Of a stretch of 64,000 bases of DNA, positions 17,375 through 26,470 are shown one piece after another; position 1 is the first letter of the stretch; every line of letters starts with the position of its first letter. Both the position numbers and the translations under genes were made by a program. Location: assembly GCF_024169515.1 (NCBI RefSeq), contig NZ_JAMKCQ010000001.1, positions 3,844,001 through 3,908,000 on the forward strand, given 5' to 3'. The notes under the pieces were generated by a model. It saw nothing but the letters and a program-made list of their open reading frames with translations. It had not been told where the DNA came from and did not search any database. The DNA comes from Erwinia aphidicola (GTDB lineage Bacteria > Pseudomonadota > Gammaproteobacteria > Enterobacterales > Enterobacteriaceae).

Positions 17375-18496
17375 TTGAATTACACCATGATCACCACCAA
17401 TGAGGCGCTGGCCGAGGTCTGCCTGCGCGCCCGTCAGGTTCCTGCGCTGGCGCTGGATACTGAATTCGTCCGTACCCGTACTTACTACCCGCGTCTCGGT
17501 TTAATCCAGCTGTTCGACGGAGAGACTATTTCACTGATCGACCCGCTGCCGATCACCGACTGGACACCGTTCCGCGATCTGTTGGTCGATGCACAGTGCA
17601 TCAAATTCCTGCATGCCGGGAGTGAAGACCTCGAAGTATTCCATCACGAGTTTGGCGTGCTGCCGCAGCCGATGATCGATACGCAGATCCTCGCTGCCTT
17701 TAGCGGCCGCCCGCTGTCGTGCGGCTTCGCGACGATCGTTGAGTCCTTTACCGGCATTGCGCTGGATAAAAGCGAGTCACGTACTGACTGGATAGCGCGC
17801 CCGCTAACCGAAAAACAGTGCCAGTACGCCGCTGCTGACGTGTTCTATCTGCTGCCGATTGCGCATAAGCTGATGGCAGAGACCGAAGCAGCAGGGCAGA
17901 TGGACGCGGCGCTGGATGAGTGCCAGCTGCTGTGCAAGCGCCGCACTACGCTGCTTGACCCGCAGGATGCCTGGCGTGAAATCACCAATGCCTGGCAGCT
18001 GCGCCCACGTCAGCTGGCCGCGCTGCGCCTGTTGGCTGCCTGGCGGCTTGAGCTGGCACGGGAGAAAGATATGGCGGTTAACTTTGTGGTACGCGAAGAG
18101 AACCTGTGGAAGGTCGCCCGCTTTATGCCGGGTTCGCTGGGCGAGCTGGACCATCTGGGGCTGGCCGGGCAGGAGATCCGTTTCCACGGCAAAGCGCTGG
18201 TAGCGATGGTGGCGCAGGCCAATACACTGAGCGAAGCAGAGCTACCGCAGCCGTTGCCGAATCTGGTTGACTATCCGAACTACAAGCAGGTTTTCAAAGG
18301 GTTAAAAGCCCTGGTGGCGGAGGCGGCGGAACAGCATGGCGTCAGTCAGGAACTGCTGGCATCGCGCCGTCAGATCAATCAGCTGCTGAGCTGGTACTGG
18401 AAATTGAAACCACAAACGACTAAGCCGGAGCTGGTGGATGGCTGGCGTGGGAAACTGCTGGAAAAGGGTATCAACGAACTGCTCGCGGCGTACTAA
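17375..18496 (+). CDS. rnd: Ribonuclease D
   Basis: A 3'-5' exoribonuclease for tRNA and small-RNA 3' ends, 373 aa (E. coli 375). The DEDDy exonuclease domain has DTEF at 28-31, HAGSEDLEVF at about 78-87 and the closing YAAADVFYL. Two HRDC-type domains follow (about 205-290 and 295-370). The start is TTG at 17375 with a weak GAGAG upstream; E. coli rnd also begins with UUG and is known for inefficient translation. It follows fadD as in E. coli. After rnd the order switches to the min region, a junction not found in E. coli. Confidence 0.96.
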   Translation: MNYTMITTNEALAEVCLRARQVPALALDTEFVRTRTYYPRLGLIQLFDGETISLIDPLPITDWTPFRDLLVDAQCIKFLHAGSEDLEVFHHEFGVLPQPMIDTQILAAFSGRPLSCGFATIVESFTGIALDKSESRTDWIARPLTEKQCQYAAADVFYLLPIAHKLMAETEAAGQMDAALDECQLLCKRRTTLLDPQDAWREITNAWQLRPRQLAALRLLAAWRLELAREKDMAVNFVVREENLWKVARFMPGSLGELDHLGLAGQEIRFHGKALVAMVAQANTLSEAELPQPLPNLVDYPNYKQVFKGLKALVAEAAEQHGVSQELLASRRQINQLLSWYWKLKPQTTKPELVDGWRGKLLEKGINELLAAY

Positions 18497-18508
18497 ACGC
18501 GCGAAGAA

Positions 18509-18539
18509 ATTTTCCCCTGCTGCGATAGCAGGGGAAAAT
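18509..18539. terminator. Bidirectional terminator between rnd and minE
   Basis: A 13-bp perfect stem ATTTTCCCCTGCT/AGCAGGGGAAAAT with a 5-nt loop. A/T-rich arms give a T-tract in both directions, matching the convergent rnd and minE. Confidence 0.85.
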
Positions 18540-18555
18540 CAGGAACGGTTGGGGA

Positions 18556-18837
18556 TCATTTCGGTGTGTCTTCCGCTTCCGCTTCTGTCTCTGGCAGGGT
18601 GACGTTCAACTCAAGAATAGAGATGTCATCATCCTTTTGATCCAGCTTGACGCTCAGCATCTCTGGATCAATTTTCACGTATTTGCAGATCACTTCCAAA
18701 ATGTCCCTTTTCAGCTGTGGCAGATAGTGGGGCTCACTGTCGCCCCTTCTGCGTTCCGCCACAATAATCTGCAGCCGCTCCTTGGCTATATTGGCTGTGC
18801 TCTTTTTACGGGATAAAAAGAAATCGAGTAAGGCCAT
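18556..18837 (-). CDS. minE: Cell division topological specificity factor MinE
   Basis: A 93-aa protein that stimulates MinD ATPase and drives pole-to-pole oscillation, freeing midcell from MinCD inhibition. The N-terminal amphipathic membrane/MinD-binding part ([27 protein letters not shown]) and the dimerising C-terminal domain ([27 protein letters not shown]) are intact. The tail is about five residues longer than E. coli MinE and acidic ([10 protein letters not shown]). The gap to minD is 3 nt, so the genes are translated from one minCDE message. Confidence 0.97.
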   Translation of the reverse strand: MALLDFFLSRKKSTANIAKERLQIIVAERRRGDSEPHYLPQLKRDILEVICKYVKIDPEMLSVKLDQKDDDISILELNVTLPETEAEAEDTPK

Positions 18838-18840
18838 GGT

Positions 18841-19653
18841 TTATCCCCCAAACAGGCGTTTCAGGAAACCCTTCTTCTCTTCTTCAATGAAGCGGAAGGG
18901 ACGTTCTTCACCGAGCAGACGGTCAACGGTATCGGCATAAGCTTTACCTGCGTCTGATTCAGCGTCCAGGATCACTGGCTCACCCTGGTTTGAGGCGCGC
19001 AGCACGGACTGGTCCTCCGGAATCACGCCGGCCAGTGGAATACGCAGAATTTCCAGTACGTCTTCCATGCTCAGCATGTCACCGCGGTTTACGCGGCCCG
19101 GGTTATAACGGGTCAGTAACAGATGCTCTTTAATCGGGTCCTGGCCGTTCTCCGCACGACGTGATTTGGAGGACAGGATACCGAGAATACGGTCGGAGTC
19201 GCGCACTGACGACACTTCCGGGTTGGTGGTGATGATCGCTTCGTCGGCGAAATAAAGCGCCATCAGGGCACCGGTTTCAATCCCCGCCGGGGAGTCACAC
19301 ACCACGAAATCGAACTCCATGTTGCCGAGGTCATTCAGCACTTTTTCCACGCCTTCGCGGGTCAGTGCATCTTTATCACGGGTTTGCGACGCTGGCAGAA
19401 TAAACAGGTTTTCGGTGCGTTTATCTTTGATTAACGCCTGGTTCAGCGTGGCATCACCCTGAATCACGTTCACAAAGTCATAAACCACACGGCGTTCACA
19501 GCCCATAATCAAATCGAGGTTACGCAGACCGATATCGAAATCGATAACGACAGTTTTTTTACCTTTCTGCGCCAAACCGGTAGCGATGGCCGCGCTGGAC
19601 GTGGTTTTACCAACGCCTCCCTTACCCGATGTAACAACAATAATGCGTGCCAT
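18841..19653 (-). CDS. minD: Septum-site determining ATPase MinD
   Basis: A 270-aa ParA/MinD ATPase, the E. coli length. It binds the membrane as an ATP dimer and recruits MinC. The deviant Walker A is GKGGVGKTT (residues 10-18), switch-like VVIDFDIGLRNLD follows, and the C-terminal amphipathic membrane-targeting helix is KKGFLKRLFGG. Start ATG 19653 is preceded by TAAGGAAATTACTAT. It is the middle gene of minCDE. Confidence 0.98.
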   Translation of the reverse strand: MARIIVVTSGKGGVGKTTSSAAIATGLAQKGKKTVVIDFDIGLRNLDLIMGCERRVVYDFVNVIQGDATLNQALIKDKRTENLFILPASQTRDKDALTREGVEKVLNDLGNMEFDFVVCDSPAGIETGALMALYFADEAIITTNPEVSSVRDSDRILGILSSKSRRAENGQDPIKEHLLLTRYNPGRVNRGDMLSMEDVLEILRIPLAGVIPEDQSVLRASNQGEPVILDAESDAGKAYADTVDRLLGEERPFRFIEEEKKGFLKRLFGG

Positions 19654-19695
19654 ATAGTAATTTCCTTAAGAAAAGAAAGGGCTCGTGAGCCTGAC

Positions 19696-20397
19696 TCAGT
19701 TCAATGTTTGTATAGTCAGGGCGCCATCTTTGAGACAAAGACGCGACGCTTTTCCGAAAAATTCAGCGGGGATCTGGTCCATAATCCAGTAGTTACCGGC
19801 TATGGAGACCAGTTCAGCTGATAAACTGGTACAAAAAATCTGGCAATTTTTATCGCCGGAGGCGCCAGCCAGCGCACGCCCACGCATCATGCCGTAAATA
19901 TGGATATTGCCATCGGCGATCAGTTCAGCACCGGCGCTGACGCTGTTAGTAACGATAAGATCGCTGTTTTTGGCATAGATTTGCTGCCCGGAACGAACCG
20001 GTGTGGAGATAATCCGGGTTTTGGTGGCAGGTAGCTCGGTCGGGGCAACCGGCACTGGCAGTGCCGCTGCCTCAGCATTTTTCTTCTGCTCTTTGCCTTC
20101 GCTCAACACGGGCAGGCCCGAGCGCGCAATCATGCGTTTTAACTGCTCATCCTTGCAGCCGCTGATGCCAACAATATGTAAACCTGTCGCCACGATAGCC
20201 TGCTGCATCAGCCGCCAGTTAACTTCGCGCGAGAGCGACGACACATTGACGACCACGGGGGCATTCTTCAGAAAGGCCGGAGCCTGGCTGACCTTCTCCT
20301 CCAGTGCCCGACGCACGGTATCAGGATCGGTGTGGTGCAAATGAACGACCGACAGCGTAAAACTACTGCCCTTTAACTCGATTGGCGATTGTGACAT
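19696..20397 (-). CDS. minC: Septum-site determining protein MinC
   Basis: A 233-aa inhibitor of FtsZ assembly (E. coli 231). The N-terminal FtsZ-binding domain (about 1-115) is joined by an Ala/Pro-rich linker (about 105-125, [13 protein letters not shown]) to the C-terminal beta-helix (about 130-230) with [15 protein letters not shown] and [14 protein letters not shown], which dimerises and binds MinD. It is the first gene of minCDE, divergent from ycgL over 155 bp, where the operon promoter should lie. Confidence 0.97.
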   Translation of the reverse strand: MSQSPIELKGSSFTLSVVHLHHTDPDTVRRALEEKVSQAPAFLKNAPVVVNVSSLSREVNWRLMQQAIVATGLHIVGISGCKDEQLKRMIARSGLPVLSEGKEQKKNAEAAALPVPVAPTELPATKTRIISTPVRSGQQIYAKNSDLIVTNSVSAGAELIADGNIHIYGMMRGRALAGASGDKNCQIFCTSLSAELVSIAGNYWIMDQIPAEFFGKASRLCLKDGALTIQTLN

Positions 20398-20552
20398 CTG
20401 TCCCGCTCAGTCCTGTTATTTCTTACCCGGCTAAATCAACCCCACAAGACGGTGATTAATCAAAGCCGTGAATATTCCGAAGTTCTGCAAGCATGTTATA
20501 GTTACTGTAATATTCAGGCAAGCCACCATCCCGGTTAATTCGAGTAAAAAAT

Positions 20553-20828
20553 ATGTTTTGTGTGATCTACAGAAGTCCCCAGCGTGACCAGACTTATCTT
20601 TATGTCGAAAAAAAAGACGATTTCTCCCGCGTTCCCGAAGCCTTACTGAAAGGGTTCGGCAAACCGCAGCTGGCAATGCTGCTGCCGCTTGACGGCAGTA
20701 AGAAGCTGGTGGGTGCGGATATCGAGAAAGTCAAAGCGGCGCTGCGTGATGAAGGCTTTTATTTACAGATGCCGCCGCCGGTAGAAAGTCTGCTTAAGAT
20801 GCACCTGGAAAATGATAAAAAAGTTTAA
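20553..20828 (+). CDS. ycgL: YcgL domain protein
   Basis: A 91-aa member of the YcgL family (UPF0745), function not established. [32 protein letters not shown] N-terminus and [14 protein letters not shown] are the family core. E. coli YcgL is listed longer at both ends; the ATG at 20553 is the first in-frame start here. It is divergent from minC as in E. coli and transcribed toward the MltB-like gene 92 nt downstream. Confidence 0.93.
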   Translation: MFCVIYRSPQRDQTYLYVEKKDDFSRVPEALLKGFGKPQLAMLLPLDGSKKLVGADIEKVKAALRDEGFYLQMPPPVESLLKMHLENDKKV

Positions 20829-20920
20829 TTAGGATTCATCTGCAAATATATCTCCACCGTTCAGAACCCCCCCTGGATGTTTTAATTCGACGGTGGAGAG
20901 CGTAAAAAAAAGGATGCCGC

Positions 20921-22018
20921 ATGAAGCTGTCAGCCCTGCACACTTTACTGTTCACCGTCGCCCTGGCTGGCTGTGCCGCCAGTAACCACGCCGCTCCGGC
21001 CCCCGAAACCTCAGAACCTGCAGCTAAACCTGCAGCCAGCCCCACACCTTCCGGTGGCTTCCTGAAGCCAACCCCGAGCAGTAGCACCCTGGCGCAACAG
21101 GGGCGCGATCCCGCAGAGTTCCCGGCCTACGTGGAGCAGCTTAAAGCGCAGGCCCGCCAGCAGGGAATCGACCAGGCTACTATCGATACGGCATTCACCG
21201 GCGTGCATTTTGTTGATCGGGTGATCAAATCCGACCGCGGGCAGCTCGAGAAAAAAATCACCCTTAACGACTACCTTAGCCGGGTGATCACCCAGGCGAA
21301 GATCGATAAAGGGCGCGAGAATCTGCAGCAGTATCAGAATCAGCTGCAGCCGATTGCTGCCGCTTCTGGCGTGCAGGCCAATTACATTGTGGCGCTGTGG
21401 GCTATGGAAAGTCAGTTCGGCAGCATCCAGGGCAAAGAGGAAGTGGTCTCCGCACTTTCAACGCTGGCATTTGAGGGCCGCCGCGAGGCGTTCTTTACCA
21501 AAGAGCTGATGGCGGCGCTAAAAATCATTCAGCAGCAGCAGATGTCCGCTGCCGATCTAAAGGGCTCGTGGGCCGGTGCGATGGGGCAGAGCCAGTTTAT
21601 GCCAAGCTCTTTCCTGACTTATGGTAAAGACGGCGATGGCGATGGCAAAATCGATATCTGGAACAACCTTGATGATGTCTTTGCTTCCACCGCTAATTAT
21701 CTGCAGCGTGAAGGCTGGCAGGCGGGCCAGCGCTGGGGCGTGGAAGTGACGCTGCCGGGCAACTTTGATGCGCAGCTGGCCGGGCTGAAAACGCCGCAGG
21801 CGAAAACCGTGGCGCAGTGGCAGCAGCTGGGCGTGCAGGCCAATAATCCCGATGCGGCCAGCAACGGCGCACAGCGGGCATGGATTGTGACCCCGGAAGA
21901 TGGCGACGGCCGTTCATTCATGGTTTATGACAATTTCCGCACTCTGATGCACTGGAATCGATCCTATTATTTCGCTATCAGTATTGGCACCATGGCCGAT
22001 GCACTTGCGGCACAGTAA
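20921..22018 (+). CDS. MltB-family lytic murein transglycosylase lipoprotein
   Basis: A 365-aa lipoprotein predicted to cleave peptidoglycan to anhydromuropeptides. The signal peptide ends VALAGC, so Cys18 is lipidated. A Pro/Ala/Ser-rich tether (about 20-65) leads to the SLT_2/MltB fold (about 75-360). The likely catalytic Glu is in ALWAMESQFGS, where MltB has its catalytic acid. WAGAMGQSQFMPSSF and the EF-hand-like DGDGDGKIDIWNN follow, as in MltB. Start ATG 20921 lies after AAAAGGATGCCGC. It resembles MltB but its place next to ycgL and ycgM differs from the E. coli mltB locus, so it is probably a paralogue. Confidence 0.88.
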   Translation: MKLSALHTLLFTVALAGCAASNHAAPAPETSEPAAKPAASPTPSGGFLKPTPSSSTLAQQGRDPAEFPAYVEQLKAQARQQGIDQATIDTAFTGVHFVDRVIKSDRGQLEKKITLNDYLSRVITQAKIDKGRENLQQYQNQLQPIAAASGVQANYIVALWAMESQFGSIQGKEEVVSALSTLAFEGRREAFFTKELMAALKIIQQQQMSAADLKGSWAGAMGQSQFMPSSFLTYGKDGDGDGKIDIWNNLDDVFASTANYLQREGWQAGQRWGVEVTLPGNFDAQLAGLKTPQAKTVAQWQQLGVQANNPDAASNGAQRAWIVTPEDGDGRSFMVYDNFRTLMHWNRSYYFAISIGTMADALAAQ

Positions 22019-22087
22019 GCACTAAACTCATCACGACGTGCGCTGGCACGATGTCGGCGCCGCTCACCAACCAGGCAGGGGAAGAGT

Positions 22088-22747
22088 ATGTATCAGCATC
22101 ACAACTGGCAGGGCGCACTGTTAGATTTTCCGGCAAGTAAGGTCGTGTGCGTGGGCAGTAACTACGCTAAACATATTAAAGAGATGGGCAGCGCTACGCC
22201 GACTGAGCCGGTACTGTTCATCAAGCCGGAAACTGCGCTGTGCGATATGCGCCAGCCGCTATCGATTCCGCAGGGGTTAGGCGCGGTGCATCACGAAGTT
22301 GAGCTGGCAGTGCTGATTGGCGCGACGCTGAAGCATGCAAGCGTTGAGCATGTGGCAAAGGCGATTGCCGGCTACGGCGTTGCGCTGGATTTAACCCTGC
22401 GTGACGTGCAGGCCGGGTGCAAGAAAGCCGGTCAACCTTGGGAAAAAGCCAAAGGCTTTGATAACTCCTGCCCGCTCTCCGGTTTTATTCCGGTCAGTGA
22501 GTTTAACGAAGATCCTCAGGACGTGGAACTGAAGCTGGTGGTCAACGGCGAAGTGCGCCAGCAGGGCAGCACCGCGGACATGATCCATAAAATTGTGCCG
22601 CTGATTGCCTACATGAGCCAGTTCTTCACCCTGCGTGCGGGCGACGTGATCCTGACCGGCACGCCAGAAGGGGTCGGCCCGATGGTTTCTGGCGATAAGC
22701 TGCAAGTCTCCCTGGGCGGAAGAGGGGTTGCCACGCGCGTCCTGTAA
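22088..22747 (+). CDS. ycgM: Fumarylacetoacetate hydrolase family protein YcgM
   Basis: A 219-aa FAH-family enzyme of the E. coli YcgM length. Relatives include acylpyruvase FAHD1 and oxaloacetate-tautomerase/decarboxylase enzymes; the exact substrate is uncertain. The metal-binding signature is visible as [12 protein letters not shown] (Glu residues) with [11 protein letters not shown] (Asp), and [12 protein letters not shown] near the C-terminus. CAGGGGAAGAGT precedes the ATG. ycgN follows 82 nt downstream beyond a hairpin. Confidence 0.92.
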   Translation: MYQHHNWQGALLDFPASKVVCVGSNYAKHIKEMGSATPTEPVLFIKPETALCDMRQPLSIPQGLGAVHHEVELAVLIGATLKHASVEHVAKAIAGYGVALDLTLRDVQAGCKKAGQPWEKAKGFDNSCPLSGFIPVSEFNEDPQDVELKLVVNGEVRQQGSTADMIHKIVPLIAYMSQFFTLRAGDVILTGTPEGVGPMVSGDKLQVSLGGRGVATRVL

Positions 22748-22778
22748 TCACCCGCCAAGGCGAGAACACTTGCAACTG

Positions 22779-22812
22779 AAGCCCAAACCCCTTATAAGGT
22801 TCGGGCTTTTAC
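22779..22812 (+). terminator. Terminator-like hairpin after ycgM
   Basis: AAGCCC/GGGCTT and AACC/GGTT pair with one A-C mismatch, followed by TTTTACTTTT. It ends 18 nt before ycgN, so it may attenuate rather than block transcription into that gene. Confidence 0.65.
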
Positions 22813-22829
22813 TTTTACTGGACGCCAAC

Positions 22830-23279
22830 ATGACTGAGACCCCTTTCTGGCAGCGTAAAACGCTGGAACAAATGAGCGACGAGGAATGGGAATCCTTATG
22901 TGATGGCTGCGGTCAGTGCTGCCTGAATAAGTTGCAGGATGCCGATACCGATGAAATCTACTTCACCAACGTCGCCTGTAATCAGCTGAACATCAAAACC
23001 TGCCAGTGCCGTAACTATGAAACCCGTTTCGAACTGGAGGAGGACTGCATCAAGCTGACGCGCGATAATTTGCCCACCTTCCAGTGGCTGCCGCCGAGCT
23101 GCGCCTATCGCGTGCTGGCTGAAGGCAAAACTCTGCCGCCGTGGCATCCGCTGCGCAGCGGTTCACGTGCCGCCATGCATGCCGCGCGTATTTCGGTGCG
23201 CCACATCGCCGTGCATGAGAGCGAAGTCGTAGACTGGGAAGAGCACATCATTAACCGTCCGCGCTGGTACGGCAAGTAG
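22830..23279 (+). CDS. ycgN: YcgN family cysteine-cluster protein (UPF0260)
   Basis: A 149-aa protein of the CxxCxxCC (YkgJ-type) family, probably binding zinc or an iron-sulfur centre. The cluster CDGCGQCC is at about residues 24-31, with more cysteines in [11 protein letters not shown] and LPPSCAYR. Function is unknown. The ATG at 22830 (MTETPFWQ) fits the E. coli protein; the frame is open 34 codons upstream but runs through the ycgM hairpin. It converges with dsbB. Confidence 0.92.
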   Translation: MTETPFWQRKTLEQMSDEEWESLCDGCGQCCLNKLQDADTDEIYFTNVACNQLNIKTCQCRNYETRFELEEDCIKLTRDNLPTFQWLPPSCAYRVLAEGKTLPPWHPLRSGSRAAMHAARISVRHIAVHESEVVDWEEHIINRPRWYGK

Positions 23280-23296
23280 TACAGAAGGCGGAGGAG

Positions 23297-23320
23297 CAGA
23301 GCCAGCGGACGCTGGCTCTG
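23297..23320. terminator. Hairpin between ycgN and dsbB
   Basis: A 10-bp perfect stem CAGAGCCAGC/GCTGGCTCTG with a 4-nt loop, between the two convergent stop codons. There is no T-run on either side, so intrinsic termination is uncertain. Confidence 0.5.
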
Positions 23321-23326
23321 GCAAGC

Positions 23327-23857
23327 TTAACGTGAGAACAGATCGCGTCTTTTCGGTTTAAACGCCTGGGCAATCAGCACCAGCACGCCAACCAGCAGGT
23401 AAGCCGCAAAGATCCCCACCAGCCACTGCGGCATCCCCAGCGTCAGAAACGACCAGGATTTCTCCGCGCAGTCACCTGAGGCGACAAATACCGACGGCAG
23501 CCATTTATCCAGCGGCAGCCACGTCGGGAAGCGAGCAGCAAAATCACAGGTGACAAACGGTGACGGATGCAGCTGGATCATCGTGTGTTCCCACGCCAGA
23601 CGCACCCCTTCCCAGGCACTGTACAGCCAGATGACGATTGCCACCCAGCGCAGCGGTGTTTTTGGTGCGATGGCACCGACAATCCCTGCACCCATAATGC
23701 CAAACAGCGCGCAACGTTCATAAATGCACATTACGCAGGGTTTCAGCAGCATCACGTGCTGAAAATAGAGCGCTGTCATCTCCAGGGCAAAAGCCGTTAG
23801 CGCCATTAAAAGCCAGGCACCCCGGCCATAAGAGCAGCGATTCAGGTATCTCAACAT
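23327..23857 (-). CDS. dsbB: Disulfide bond formation protein DsbB
   Basis: A 176-aa inner-membrane quinone reductase that reoxidises DsbA. Four membrane helices (about 15-32, 43-64, 70-88, 143-163) are visible. The cysteine pairs are exactly in E. coli positions: Cys41-Cys44 (CVMC) and Cys104/Cys130. In E. coli nhaB lies between dsbB and fadR; here dsbB is directly divergent from fadR across about 310 bp, so nhaB is missing at this site. That gap holds the fadR promoter and a CCAGGCT/AGCCTGG hairpin near 24087-24105. Confidence 0.96.
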   Translation of the reverse strand: MLRYLNRCSYGRGAWLLMALTAFALEMTALYFQHVMLLKPCVMCIYERCALFGIMGAGIVGAIAPKTPLRWVAIVIWLYSAWEGVRLAWEHTMIQLHPSPFVTCDFAARFPTWLPLDKWLPSVFVASGDCAEKSWSFLTLGMPQWLVGIFAAYLLVGVLVLIAQAFKPKRRDLFSR

Positions 23858-24112
23858 AAGTCTGTCCGTGTAGTAGGCGTTGAAACGGCAGTGTAAACGA
23901 AAAGCGCCAGCATGCCAGCCTGCGTGAGAAAAATTTAAGCGGGAAAATGACTTAAAATAAACCCGTTAGTAAAAAAGTGAAGTTTTCAGCTTTCGAAGCC
24001 GACACGGAAAAAGAAGCCGATAAAGCGCCATCCGTTACCGGAAAAGAATCTCTGATTTTTGCAGATGATCGCTTTTTCCCCGGTAGCCAGGCTAGGTGAA
24101 GCCTGGGGCGTC

Positions 24113-24121
24113 TGGTATGAT
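24113..24121 (+). promoter_or_regulatory. Candidate extended -10 promoter of fadR
   Basis: TGGTATGAT is an extended -10 element (TG-n-TATGAT) about 45 bp before the fadR ATG, with no good -35. The same bases (CTGGTATGATGAG) also resemble a FadR half site, so autoregulation is possible but not shown. Confidence 0.5.
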
Positions 24122-24165
24122 GAGCTGAAATTTTGCAGTCCTGAACGCAACGGAATTAGAACGCT

Positions 24166-24885
24166 ATGGTCATTAAAGCGCAGAGCCCTGCGGGTTTCGC
24201 TGAAGAGTATATTATTGAAAGTATCTGGAATAATCGTTTTGCTCCGGGTTCTATCCTGCCTGCAGAGCGTGAGCTCTCCGAACTGATTGGCGTTACCCGC
24301 ACCACGTTGCGCGAAGTGCTTCAGCGCCTGGCGCGCGATGGCTGGCTGACCATTCAGCATGGTAAACCGACTAAGGTGAACAATTTTTGGGAAACTTCGG
24401 GGCTGAGTATTCTGGAAACCCTGGCCCGGCTTGACCATGACAGCGTGCCGCAGCTGATCGACAATCTGCTCTCCGTGCGCACCAATATCTCTTCAATCTT
24501 TATCCGCCGCGCTATCCGCACCTATCCGGAAAAAGCCCGCGAAGTGCTGGAAACGGCCAATCAGGTTGAGGACCAGGCCGAGGCGTATACCAACCTTGAC
24601 TACAATATTTTCCGCGGGCTGGCCTTTGCTTCAGGCAACCCGATTTACGGTCTGATTCTTAATGGATTGAAAGGGCTGTATACCCGCGTTGGCCGCCACT
24701 ACTTCTCTAATCCGGAAGCGCGCCGTCTGGCGCAGGCGTTCTATCAGCAGCTGCTGGAAATCCTGCAGACTAAAAACTATGAGCTGATTGTCGACAGCGT
24801 GCGTGACTACGGCCGCCGCAGCGGCGAAATCTGGCACGCCATGCAGATCAGCATGCCGACCGACCTGCCGCCGGCGCGTCGCTGA
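24166..24885 (+). CDS. fadR: Fatty acid metabolism regulator FadR
   Basis: A 239-aa GntR-family regulator that represses fad genes and activates fabA/fabB until long-chain acyl-CoA binds. The winged helix is at residues 1-72, with [24 protein letters not shown] forming the helix-turn-helix and [16 protein letters not shown] closing the wing. The all-helical acyl-CoA domain fills the rest, with [17 protein letters not shown] and [19 protein letters not shown]. Length equals E. coli FadR. A likely target, fadD, is in the same window with a FadR-like box. Confidence 0.97.
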   Translation: MVIKAQSPAGFAEEYIIESIWNNRFAPGSILPAERELSELIGVTRTTLREVLQRLARDGWLTIQHGKPTKVNNFWETSGLSILETLARLDHDSVPQLIDNLLSVRTNISSIFIRRAIRTYPEKAREVLETANQVEDQAEAYTNLDYNIFRGLAFASGNPIYGLILNGLKGLYTRVGRHYFSNPEARRLAQAFYQQLLEILQTKNYELIVDSVRDYGRRSGEIWHAMQISMPTDLPPARR

Positions 24886-24893
24886 AATTAAAA

Positions 24894-24919
24894 GGGACGA
24901 CCAAAAAAGCGGTCGTCCC
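24894..24919 (-). terminator. Terminator between fadR and ycgB
   Basis: GGGACGACC/GGTCGTCCC 9-bp stem with an A-rich loop. On the minus strand it is followed by TTTTAATTT, so it is best as the ycgB terminator; it may also serve fadR. Confidence 0.75.
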
Positions 24920-24931
24920 CTACAATTGTCC

Positions 24932-26470
24932 TCAGATAGCTGTTCCGGCACGCGGCGGACAGCGGTCTAAAATTTCAACGCTGCCGTCATCGTTCTGCTG
25001 CTCGAGATTGACATCAAAGCCCCACAGGCGGTGTACGTGTTTCAACACTTCACGACGGCTCTTGTCGAGCGGTGCCCGGTTATGCGGCACATAGCGTAAC
25101 GTCAGTGAGCGATCCCCACGTAAATCAACGTCATAAACCTGAATATTCGGCTCCAGATTGCTCAAGTTATATTGAGCGGACAGCTGCTGGCGAATAGCCC
25201 GATATCCGGCTTCATCGTGGATAGCCGCAATCTCAAGGAAATTATTGCGGTCATCATCCATCACGGTAAACAGGCGGAAGTCACGCATCACTTTCGGTGA
25301 CAGGAACTGGCTGATAAAGCTCTCATCCTTAAATTCGCGCATCGCGAAGTGCAGGGTATCCAGCCAGTTCGAACCGGCGATATCCGGGAACCAGTAACGA
25401 TCCTCCTCCGTCGGCTCTTCACAAATACGTTTGATATCCTGGAACATGGCAAAGCCCAGCGCATAGGGGTTGATGCCGTTGTACCACTGGCTGTTATACG
25501 GCGGCTGGAACACCACGTTGGTATGGCTGTGCAGGAACTCCAGCATAAAGCGCTCGGATACTTTGCCTTCATCGTACAGGTGATTAAGGATGGTGTAGTG
25601 CCAGAAGGTCGCCCAGCCCTCGTTCATAACCTGAGTCTGCTTTTGCGGATAGAAATACTGGCTTACTTTACGCACGATACGCAGGCACTCACGCTGCCAC
25701 GGTTCGAGCAGCGGAGCATTCTTCTCCATAAAGTAGAGAATGTTCTCCTGCGGCTCCGCCGGATAGCGGGTATTGGCGAAGTGGGTCTCCTCACGCTCGC
25801 GGCGCGGCAGGGTGCGCCACAGCATGTTAACCTGGCTTTGCAGATACTCCTCGCGGCTCTTCTGGCGGGCTTTCTCCTCCTGCAGCGAGATCTTCTGTGG
25901 GCGTTTGTAGCGGTCAACACCGTAGTTCATCAACGCATGACAGGAGTCCAACAGCCGCTCGACCTGTTCCACACCATAACGCTCTTCACACTGGGTAATA
26001 TAGTTACGGGCAAAAATCAGATAGTCGACAATCGAGCTGGCATCGGTCCAGCTGCGGAACAGGTAGTTATTTTTGAAGAAGGAGTTGTGCCCATAACAGG
26101 CATGCGCCATAACCAGCGCCTGCATCGTCATGGTGTTTTCTTCCATCAGATAGGCGATGCAGGGATTGGAGTTAATGACGATCTCATACGCCAGCCCCTG
26201 CTGCCCATGCTTGTAACGCTGCTCGGTCTCAATAAATTTCTTACCGAATGACCAGTGGGCGTAGTTAATTGGCATGCCGACGCTGGAGTATGCGTCCATC
26301 ATCTGTTCCGAGGTAATGACCTCGATTTGGTGCGGGTAGGTATCAAGGCGGTAAGATTTGGCGACGCGGTCAATCTCCTTGAGATACACATCAAGCAGGT
26401 CAAAGGTCCAGTCTGGTCCATCATCGAGTCGTTTGCTGTCCTTAATCGGAACGTCAAAGATCGTGGTCAT
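24932..26470 (-). CDS. ycgB: SpoVR family protein YcgB
   Basis: A 512-aa SpoVR-like protein (E. coli YcgB 510). Family stretches include PINYAHWSFGK, EIVINSNPCIAYLMEENT, MAHACYGHNSFFKNN and NEGWATFWHYTI. The conserved His/Glu residues in HACYGHNSF and NEGWATFWH look like a possible metal site, though this is inference. SpoVR proteins are widely co-conserved with the kinase PrkA/YeaG and with YeaH, both found 8-11 kb away here. The biochemical role is not known. E. coli ycgB is a stationary-phase gene. Confidence 0.95.
   Translation of the reverse strand: MTTIFDVPIKDSKRLDDGPDWTFDLLDVYLKEIDRVAKSYRLDTYPHQIEVITSEQMMDAYSSVGMPINYAHWSFGKKFIETEQRYKHGQQGLAYEIVINSNPCIAYLMEENTMTMQALVMAHACYGHNSFFKNNYLFRSWTDASSIVDYLIFARNYITQCEERYGVEQVERLLDSCHALMNYGVDRYKRPQKISLQEEKARQKSREEYLQSQVNMLWRTLPRREREETHFANTRYPAEPQENILYFMEKNAPLLEPWQRECLRIVRKVSQYFYPQKQTQVMNEGWATFWHYTILNHLYDEGKVSERFMLEFLHSHTNVVFQPPYNSQWYNGINPYALGFAMFQDIKRICEEPTEEDRYWFPDIAGSNWLDTLHFAMREFKDESFISQFLSPKVMRDFRLFTVMDDDRNNFLEIAAIHDEAGYRAIRQQLSAQYNLSNLEPNIQVYDVDLRGDRSLTLRYVPHNRAPLDKSRREVLKHVHRLWGFDVNLEQQNDDGSVEILDRCPPRAGTAI

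Noticed and set aside
24087..24105. CCAGGCT/AGCCTGG hairpin as a terminator of dsbB or an unknown gene
   Set aside because: It lies upstream, not downstream, of both genes and has no T-run; it is at most part of the fadR control region.
25349..26251. 300-codon ORF antisense to ycgB
   Set aside because: It mirrors the ycgB codons and shows no protein family; typical shadow ORF of GC-rich coding sequence.
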